Source of the DNA: Phoebastria nigripes
Lineage: Eukaryota > Chordata > Aves > Procellariiformes > Diomedeidae
Assembly (NCBI GenBank): GCA_035582835.1
Contig: JAYKAV010002541.1
Span: 497,317-561,316, forward strand
Direction: 5' to 3'
DNA length: 64,000 nucleotides
Part shown: positions 55,401 to 64,000 of the stretch, in pieces
How the letters are laid out: each line of letters starts with the position of its first letter
How positions within the stretch are numbered: position 1 is the first letter of the stretch
The notes under the pieces: model-generated
What the model saw: the letters and a program-made list of their open reading frames with translations, nothing else
Database searches by the model: none
Told to the model about the DNA's origin: nothing
Position numbers and translations under genes: made by a program

Positions 55401-58160
55401 TATGTTCTGGTCAAACATCACTGTATTATGGTGATGGGTAACAAAGACACGGTACCTTTCCTCTGAACCACTCCCAGAAGGGATGAGGCACTTGCAAGAG
55501 TCAGGGGACACTAACCCTACAGCCCCCCTCCACACAGGCATCACAACTCTACCAGGAGTGAAGAAGAAAGCCACCTCTATCCATTCACATGTACAGAATG
55601 CACTGGCAGACTTCCCATGGGGTATGTCTGGGGCACTCCAAACAGGAAAGGCCAGTCTGGTGCTGCTAATCTCCCCACAGTGCTGGATCTGGGACTCTAA
55701 TACTGTGATGCCTCTTGCAAGCTCCTTTCTGACAGGGTTTTGACAAGATGGGACAGCCTCCACCAGAATGAAGGCTGGAGCCAAGACCAGATAAAGCAGG
55801 TGGAGTGATTTATCATGCTGGAATAGCTATTTCATATTTCCCAGATCAGCCCTTTTGCATGGCTTGCAGATATTCACCCTGGGTGTGTGTCTGAAAGTCC
55901 CCTGTACCTGCAGAATATCTACCCAGCTTTAAGCAGGCCCTTAATCAAAACATCAGAAACAAAGCAGATACAATTTCTCTAGCTAACTGTGTTAGACCCT
56001 GAGGCCTCTGGAAAACTGTAGCAAGGTCCCTACAGCTTCTGGGATGAATGAGGGCCATGTTAGTGGTACTGAAGGGATGACAGCCAGCTGTGAGTTTTGC
56101 TGGCTGCACGTGTGTTTACCCCATTCATTCACATCTCACATGTAGGGAGCTGTGGATTCAATTAGAAAATAATACCCGTTCGCAGCTGATTGCCTGAGAC
56201 ATCAGCTTTAATAGCAGCTGGAGAGAGTTAGANGCCTGAATTGGTTCTGAGCTACGCTTCCTAGTTATTATGCTTCTAATTATGGCAGACCTGCTATTTG
56301 TCAACAATGTTTTATCAAAGGTGGGGAGACATGACACTCATCTTTCGGGAGGTGGCTCAGACTTTCTATTAGGTATTACACAAGATGGAGTCTGCCATAT
56401 ACCTGCTTGCCTTTCAAAGAAGCATCTTGGCTTTTTCTGTGGCAATGAGGATGTGTAGACAGCCTGGGAACAGTCGGTCTGGCAGCTTGGTGGCATACCT
56501 GTTTCTCTGCTGATATGCAGGGGGCTTACACATGCTCCAGCATATTTTTTACTCCATCTGGACCAAATCTGTGAGAAGATCTGTTCTAGAAGCCATTAAA
56601 ATTTTCATTCCAATCAGGGCAGCAGACAGCTGGGAAATGGTCTAGAGCCTAGGACAAAACTTTGCTGACAGGTTATGTGCTTGTAAAGAGAAAGTGAACA
56701 GTACTTCTTGTTCCTGTTGCAGCAGTTCCACAAGGGTTGGTCAGTGGATCTTGATAGCTTGGTCTTGAGGACCCCCTAAGGCACAACTTTTCCTGATGAA
56801 ACTCAGTTCAGAGAAGCAGCACTTGTCTGTTATACAAGAGCGTGATACGCTCTGCTTGGCTTGATGTAGAACACACAGCAGGAGCTCTCAGGTTGTCTAA
56901 TCCAGCCTCCTGCAGTCAGAGGCAACCATTGAGTAGTCATGCAGTCCTGATCGGGACACAGGGTTGCACTCCATGAGCTATAGAGCAACTCTAATGCTCT
57001 TAAGCAAGCTTAAGATTCTCTACCAAAAAAACCTACCCCAAAAGCAACAAAAATTCCTACTCGAGGAAGACAGCAAGAGAGCTGAAGGTTATTGCCAGTG
57101 TCCTTGGTGCCTGCAAGGGAGAGGAATTTGGTAAGTGACATTCCCATGTGTGCCTAGTACATAGATCACATCCCTGTAACAGAAGGCAAAACAACAACTA
57201 ACCCAACCCTGCTTTTGCTAGCCAATTTGACTTGAAATTCCTTCCCGACTCCAGATTTGATGGTCTGTTTAACTGTGGGCAAGACACACCAGCCAGGCAC
57301 TTGGAAAGCTTGCTAGCATCCATAGATGCAGCATAATCCTCCATACTTAGCTGTGGTCAATCTCCAATGTTCAAGCAAGGTGTGTTTCACATCTTTCTTT
57401 CAAGCACTAGGTCTGCTTGCCTTTTTTATGTCGCAGTCCTAATTGTGGCCACTGCCTCAGGCACTGACAAAGTCTATCTCAGGATGTGCAAAGACAATTC
57501 CTTTTGGATTGTCCTTGGGAGCGTACCCCTCATGGGCTTCATGATGAACCAACATCTTGCTCTTGCAGAGGGATACGAACAAGCCCATTGGTGATATTAG
57601 CCTCTGTTCAGGACAAAAAGAGACCAAAGATCCCAGAGAACTGGAGCTTCAAAACAGCAGCACTGACTCTTCCCAGAGAGCTCTTCCACAGAGAACAAAA
57701 AACAGCCCATCCTGTGAAAATCCCAGGAACCTGTTCTGGGCAGGGCAGAGGCGTGGTAAACAACTTTCACCTTCCTGTGACCCTACTGCACATCACTGTA
57801 GCCCATGTGCAATATATTAGGGATATATAGTAATCCCACAAAGAACAGGTGACTATAAAACTACAAAACACCAAAAGGCATGTAGTTAAACCATAAGCTT
57901 AAGTGTTAACATGTAATGAGGTCTCATGGTATTTCCTGCAACCTCTGAAACCCTGAGGCCCCAGGATCCTGTGGCTCTGAGAAAATCTGAGCATTTTATT
58001 TAAAATATCTCCAGAAGATAGACATTTCTTTCCCACTTTGTGGGAAAACCTGAGTTTGTTCTAAAGGCATTTATTACCTCTTTTAGATCTCGTGAGTTTT
58101 TAGGGGCTGACAATACATAAACCATCTTGTTCATCAGCTGGATTTGTAAGACTGAGCATA
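52401..58160. other. Gene-free upstream region, part 6
   Basis: No gene recognised. Ns at 53450 and 56233. A weak reversed CR1-tail resemblance occurs near 56890. A 145-codon - strand frame at 54566-55003 has no family features. The block at 56130-56340 is a candidate conserved element. Confidence 0.5.
56130..56340. promoter_or_regulatory. Candidate conserved element
   Basis: Unique block with TTCAATTAGAAAATAATACCC, GCTTTAATAGCAGC, CTAGTTATTATGC and TCTAATTATGGC, i.e. four ATTA-type cores in about 150 bp. No coding frame or repeat. One N at 56233. Confidence 0.3.
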
Positions 58161-58164
58161 CTCT

Positions 58165-58707
58165 CTCCAATTTCAAGGATGACACCAAACTGGGGGGAGC
58201 AGCTGATATGCTGGCAGGCAGGCAGGGCTGTGATTCAGGGGGACTGCAATGGGCTGGAGTACTGGGCCAGCAGGAATCTCATGAAGTTTAACCAAGGCAA
58301 GGGCAGATTCCTGCACCTGGGATGAAGCGACCCCTCGCACCAGGACAGGCTGGGGGCTGGCTGACTGGGAAGCAGCTCTGCAGAAAAGGGCCTGAGGGTC
58401 CTGGTGGACAAGAAGTTGAACATGAGTTAGCAGTGTGCCTTCACAACGACGAAGCCCGACTGCTTCTCAGTTAACATTAGCAAAAGCACAGCCAGCAGAA
58501 TGAGAGAAATTATTATTCGTCTCTGCTGCACACTGATGAGGTTGCATCTGAAGGGCTATGTCCAGTTTTGAGTCCCTTCAGTGCAAGAGAGGTATCAACA
58601 AACTGGAGCAAGTCCGGCAGAGGCCACCAAGATGGTCAGGGTCTGGAGCACGTGGCATATGAGGAGAGAAGCTGAAGGACTTGTCCTTGTTAAGCATGGA
58701 GAAGAGT
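58165..58707 (+). mobile_element. Old CR1 LINE fragment (RT C-terminal half)
   Basis: Starts at GATGACACCAAACTGGGGGG, the segment just after RT motif C, then CAGGAATCTCATGAAGTTTA, CTGGTGGACAAGAAGTTGAA, TGATGAGGTTGCATCTG and finally AGCATGGAGAAGAG. The order matches CR1 ORF2 from FADD to the FSLEK region. Many small indels. Non-functional. Confidence 0.78.
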
Positions 58708-58782
58708 CTGACTGTATCTTCCCTGTAATCCCCCATTCAGCAGAGGCAGACAGCAGCTAAATTCCCCCCCTACACACACACA

Positions 58783-58880
58783 CCTTTCTCTTCTCCAGGC
58801 TGAGCATACCCAGCTCCCTCAGCATCTCCTTGTATATCATGTGCTGCTCCTCATATCCCAGCTGACTGCATCTGCCCTGC
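58783..58880 (-). mobile_element. Short inverted CR1 fragment
   Basis: CTTCTCCAGGCTGAGC and CCAGCTCCCTCAGC on the + strand are the complement of the same FSLEK/LRELG region at which the neighbouring forward fragment ends. It is an oppositely oriented piece about 80 bp away. Confidence 0.65.
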
Positions 58881-61800
58881 TTGTGACAGCTGCCAGCACT
58901 GCAGTTTGTGAGTGTCACCATAGAGCAAAGAGCTGGGGGCTAGGGGAAAAGGGGAAGAGGAACAAATGAAATCATCAATGAAGCACTGATGGCAGTCTTT
59001 GCACCAGGATCCCTTTGCTTTGCAGAAGCTGAGGGCTATGACTAAAGAGGCAGAAAACCCACACTGCTTCCCCCAGCCCCATCACTGACGTGCACCCATA
59101 CAAGTTGCCTCTCAGAAGAGAGTGAGGTTTTTTCGCTGTACTTCAGGCACACCATGAGCTATGAGCAATCATTTGGAGTGGATGGCTGTTCTGCAATCCA
59201 CTGCCTACTCTGGGGGATTAGCGTATCTAATGAGTCTCCTGCCTCTTCTAATTGTTGCCCCTGTACAATTACTGAAAAACCTGCCTCAACATGACCCAAT
59301 ATTCTCTCCCCACACTTGCTAATTGCCACAGGTCCTTACTCTTGTGCACGTGGCTATAGCTACTGGGAAATGTTCTCTTGCTCAGATAAAAATTGTAATA
59401 CAGGCATTTAATCTGGGTGGCTTTGTTTATTCGCTCAGCTAGAAAAAAATAGCTGGGGGAAGAGCCAGCTGAGCTCACAGCATGAGATGAGGTGAGGCAC
59501 TAACATTTGGTTTAGGCGTATGCCATGCAGTAGAATCCAGCAGACATGTTCCCAGTGAGAGGCCCCAAAGGGAAGCACTCTTAACCTATCTGTGGTCTAA
59601 GAAATGGCCCATTTTGGGATACTGAGCATGGACTGGCTCCAGAGAAAGCAACAAAATGGTAGGTGTTAAGCTCCTCTGAACGAGCCTAAGAGATGGCTGA
59701 GTGAGTCTACTTGTGGCCAACAGCATTGACGTGACTGAGAGAAGCTGGAATAAGTCCTTGAGGTCCAACACAGGTACTCCAGTCATGGGTACCTCTATTA
59801 GGAAGTGTTGGCCACAGCTCATTTGCATTCTTTTTTCTCTACTGAACCCCCTCCCCAAATTCCTTATGTCCCATGACACGGCTCTGGCCAGTTGCTCTCC
59901 AAGGTTGAGAAGTGAGAAACCACCTGACAATCTTCCATTTTCAGATATCCTCCTCCCGCATCCTCAGATGTTTCTGCACCCTTAATGCTGAGTTAGGGGA
60001 TTGAAACGGGGATGAGGTTCCTTAGTTTACACATTTAATTTTACCAAAGACTGTGGTGAGAAAGGAAAAGGACTGTAAACTCCCCCCGCCCCAACATGTT
60101 TGCTGTTGGGGTGAGACAAGTCCCTGAACAGAGGGAAGACGTTTACAGACACGGCTTCCTACAATGCCCCTTTCTCACCACTAGTTATGTTGGCACCAAG
60201 CAGCAACCTTAGATTGCAGACCCCTGAAGCCAGGTAGAATGACCCCGTCTCCTAGATCTGCATCATGCCGTTTATGTGAAACTGAAGCCACCTCCTTTCT
60301 CTCCTTTTGTTTCATTTTCATTCAGGCTTTCAAAGGAAAAACAAACAGTAGACTCAGTGTACCACCAGGTACCAGATGTATTTGTAGTGTACTGTCCCAG
60401 AATCTTGCTCAGACTCATCTGAAAATTTCCTTCTGCTCCCCTAACAATTTGGATACCAATCACGTTCGGTAGTACAAGTATGTGCAGATGCACATATGCT
60501 TCAGATACAAAGAAGAAACAACCAAAAGGTGCCTGTAAGAGGAATCACCACGTCCCCATTGCACATGTATCTTAATCTGCCTTCTTTCTACTTCAAAAGA
60601 TTGGCACGTTTTACATAACAGACCATGAGCTCACAAAGTGCTGTGCCTTGAAAGTTAGGGTGAAGAATACCCATTTATGAACTGTATGAACCATACAGAA
60701 AACTTTAGTGCATGCTGGCCACCCATGCATCTCAGCAACGACTGTTCAAATTACACCTTGAAGAGAAAGTAGAGCCACAGAGTATGACTCCTACAATGAA
60801 CTGGCTTCATCTAAACATAGTAATTAAGGTATTGTGCAATCACTCTGCTACTTAAGTATCTGTAATAATTATGCCCCAGGAAAGTAAGCCCAACACATGC
60901 TCACAGCCTGCCCCTAACATATGGGTTGTTTACACATTCAAGTTCCCATCCCATCTTCTTGTCAGCTTAGGAAAAGCATTTAAAAATACGAGGCCACATT
61001 GATGAAATGGCCCTCTGACAATGCCATTCAATTCAAAGGCTTTTGAAAATCATCCTTGAAAGGAAACTGGGTGGTAGGTTCAAGGTTCAGACATGAGCTT
61101 CTGTACTCATACCTTCAAATAACAGCCACCATTCCATGCGCACCAGTGTCACCAGCTCTCGCTGGTGTTCTAGCCCAAGTCTTGTGCTCATGTTCCCCCA
61201 ATGACTGTCACACTTGCACTCTGAAGCGAGAAGTCCTGAGGATCTGTCCTGCAGACTCCAGGATCCCACCATGAGTCAAGTATGGAAAAGACAGAAAAGT
61301 TCTGCCTTCCCNTGAGAATGCTCAGGCATTGGGAAAGAGCAGCTAAGAGGATACAGAGAACTGGAATTTTACTTGAGCCCTGCTGTGTGCTAGCAGTACA
61401 GCCACAACTAGCTCGAATCAGTTGTGACTGTCAACCGAAGTCTGCTCAGATAGCTGGTCAGGGTTTGGCTGAACCCATGTGACTCTGATAGCCTGGAAGC
61501 TGACAGCTGGTGCAAACAAGCCCAATTTCTTTCTTGTTTTAAGCCTGTGGTTACTAAGGTCCTCCCATTATCACCTCTTTTTCCTGTTTGTGATTTTGAG
61601 GTCCAAGACCGACAATTTTAACATGGGAACACATCCAAAAAGCTCACAGATAAAAGATTGCAATATACGGCACCAAAAATACAGAAGCCCCCAAATGACA
61701 ATTACTCCTGAGGGCCTAATACTGATCCTTAAACATCCTTCTTTCCTTCACGTGTGGGCTATTTCATTTGCATTTCTTATGAATCTTTTCCCTTCCTTTT

Positions 61801-64000
61801 TTAAGACTGTTTCACATAGCTGGATTTACGCAGTGGTATAAGCAGGGCAGAAGGTAAACACATCTAACATAGACTGCACCATTCAAGTAATCAGGGAGAT
61901 GAGAAATGGGGCTTGTTGAATTCTTTCTGGCATAATTTCACCAATTTACTGCCTGTGAATTACCTACAAACCTATTTTTTCTCCAGCCCAATATCTGCTA
62001 GATGTATATCAGCCAGTGGACCCTCAACTTCATCTGAGTGCCAGTGCATTTGTTATTTAGGCTGTGTGACTGGTCATTTCTTCCAGCTCACTGCATAATA
62101 ATAAACCACAAATAAAACCATTTCCTGCTGAAACAACCTGAGCTTGCCCACAGACCTGAGGTTCTTCAAATAAGACAGCCTCTCCCCAGGGGATACTTGG
62201 CAAGTTATGATCAAATCTCTGCAAGCTGAACACCGAGTATTTTGAATTTCCACACCGGTAATGCCATGAGCCTGAGCCACAAGAATATATAGCAGCAGGA
62301 GGAAACCCTTCCTGGAGAAGTGGACTCTGAACAGATGGTAAGGAGATGAACCCATGTCATGCCAAAAAATACCCCAGTTGTTTGGAAGAACATGGCTTTT
62401 CCCGGGCTAATATTTTGTATAGGTTTGGGCTTAACAGTGAGGTCTGGAGATCAAAGGGATGTTTATGCTTAGCTATCCCTTCAGTCTCTTGCTTAATAGG
62501 AAGGAAGGAGAATATTTATGTCAAGTCTGGATTTTCATATTTTTGTCACCGTTGTTATTGTATATAAAATAAGAAAGGAAGAATCGCATCCTGATTTTCT
62601 CCGTGCATTGCTGCTCTTTACCACATCAAGGGCAAGCCAGAGGAAAGATGTTGCAATATTGCATTGATTTGGTGAATATGGGAAAAACTCAAGGTCCCTG
62701 GGACTCCATGATGGCTGCCAGCACTCACTTTGCTTGCTGCATATTCCGTGCCATGCGCTGCCTCGAAAGCAAGATGGACTGGCCGTACAGAGAGGATGCA
62801 AAATGTCCCAGACAAATCCAGATAAACTACCAAATTTGGGAATGCCTCATGGAGCCCAGCCCACATTCCAGGCCTTGTTGAGGTGCACTCCTCTTGACTC
62901 ATAGCACAAAGTTGACAAACTACCCACAAAGGCCTCTGAATTCTCTCTGTAATTAATTAGCCACAGGAAAACCTCAGAGAAGAGAGAAGGGAGCAATTTA
63001 ACACAGCTCTCAATGACACAGGATGCTGAAATGCTGAAGAGTTAAACCTGTCCCTTCTTCTCACCAACCTGCCCCTTAACAAGGCGTCCCAGAGGCCATC
63101 CCTCTGAAGGGGAAGGTCCCAGCTCCAGGACAGATGGTGATTTTGGGGTTAGTTTTCTGAGTCACAAGTCTGGCTTCCTTCCACCTTGCAGGGTTTATTC
63201 AATAGACAACAAAAACAAGCAGCGTTACTCAATGGAGAGCTTCCCATCAACTTCCACGGCAATTGAGAGAGGCCTCATTCTGTTGCTGATCTTCCCGAGA
63301 TGCCACTCCTGAGACATGATCTGTCCCTCTGCTGCCCCAAACACCTTCTGATGTCTTAAGATCCAGATCTAGACAATAGCATGTCTTGTGTGCAAGACTC
63401 CCTCCTTCTTCCCCCTGCCTCCATCCCATGGCTTTATTCATGACACTAGTTTGAGACATGACAGGAGAGCTTTTCTTATACAGCTCTGCTTCCATAGTCA
63501 TCTTTGGTCACACCATCCTATTTGGTTGGTATTTCTCCCAAATACATCTGCTTAAAGGCTTTGAGAATAATTTAAGTCTGCTGAGTGAAGAGGAACTTCC
63601 ACTATGAGGGGAATTCCTCCTCTCCCCTCCAGCCTACATCTCTAGTAAGTGAGTCCACCTCATTCTGGGCTTGCATTTGTAACCATCTGTGACATTTAAG
63701 AAAAAGCTGAATGAATTCATCATCACAACATGGTGTGCAGCAAAGAGCTCATAATTTCCCAGCCATTTACTTAAATTACTATAGAATAAGTGAATTGAAC
63801 TAAATTACAATGGGGAGAAGGGAGAAAACGGCCTTGTTGTCTTCGATTTCAATACTCCACCTAAGTACCAAATTTACTACCTCATTACATCTTCTGATGT
63901 GTTCAAGAAACAGGAAGAAGAGGGACATGCGTATGCTTTAAACCACTTACCTAATCAAACCTTCTGCTAATTTTGGAGTGGGAAGGTTGGGAAATAAAAG
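58881..64000. other. Gene-free upstream region, part 7
   Basis: No gene, RNA gene or clear repeat. One N at 61312. AT-rich candidate blocks occur at 59160-59290 and 60780-60890. Short frames lack domains. Confidence 0.55.
59160..59290. promoter_or_regulatory. Candidate conserved element
   Basis: Unique block with GGGGGATTAGCG (bicoid/OTX-type GGATTA), TATCTAATGAG, TTCTAATTGTTGCC and TACAATTACTG. Motif clustering only. Confidence 0.28.

Noticed and set aside
56880..57010. Possible reversed CR1 tail
   Set aside because: Only a short CAGGTTGTCTAATCCAGCCTCC resemblance. Too weak to annotate.

Overview
This window reads as a stretch of a bird nuclear chromosome. Two vertebrate genes with ordinary GT-AG introns are recognisable, and the interspersed repeats are of the CR1 LINE type that dominates avian genomes. 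One CR1 copy is 2.7 kb long and ends in the family's typical ATTCTATG octamer pair. No species can be assigned. The sequence has about 34 isolated single N bases and no long gaps.

Layout: (1) 1-17.6 kb is the 3' part of TNKS (tankyrase 1) on the + strand. Seven coding exons (4835-12352) encode the end of the SAM domain and the whole PARP catalytic domain, followed by a 3'UTR of about 5.2 kb ending at a candidate poly(A) site near 17.6 kb. A dead CR1 LINE (about 1762-4476) sits in the intron before the first exon, and an older inverted CR1 remnant lies in the last intron. (2) 18.8-23.6 kb is DUSP4 (MAP-kinase phosphatase 2) on the - strand, complete in four exons and 378 codons. Its first exon lies in a CpG island with GC boxes and a CRE-like site. 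TNKS and DUSP4 therefore converge, with stop codons 6.4 kb apart. (3) 24-64 kb is the region upstream of DUSP4. I find no gene in it. It holds scattered CR1/L3-like remnants, small tandem duplications, a G-quadruplex motif, and several AT-rich, homeobox-motif-rich blocks that may be conserved regulatory elements.

The genes: tankyrase 1 is a poly-ADP-ribosyltransferase acting on telomere, Wnt (axin) and mitotic-spindle targets. DUSP4 is a nuclear phosphatase that switches off ERK, JNK and p38 and is normally an immediate-early feedback gene. Nothing in the sequence suggests they act in one pathway. Their closeness is positional, and from memory the same convergent pair is adjacent on mouse chromosome 8.

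I looked for an undescribed system and did not find one. The most useful leads are the possible overlap of the two 3' ends, the structure of the DUSP4 promoter, and the candidate conserved elements in the 40-kb gene-free region. Conservation could not be computed here, so those candidates are inferences from base composition and motifs only.
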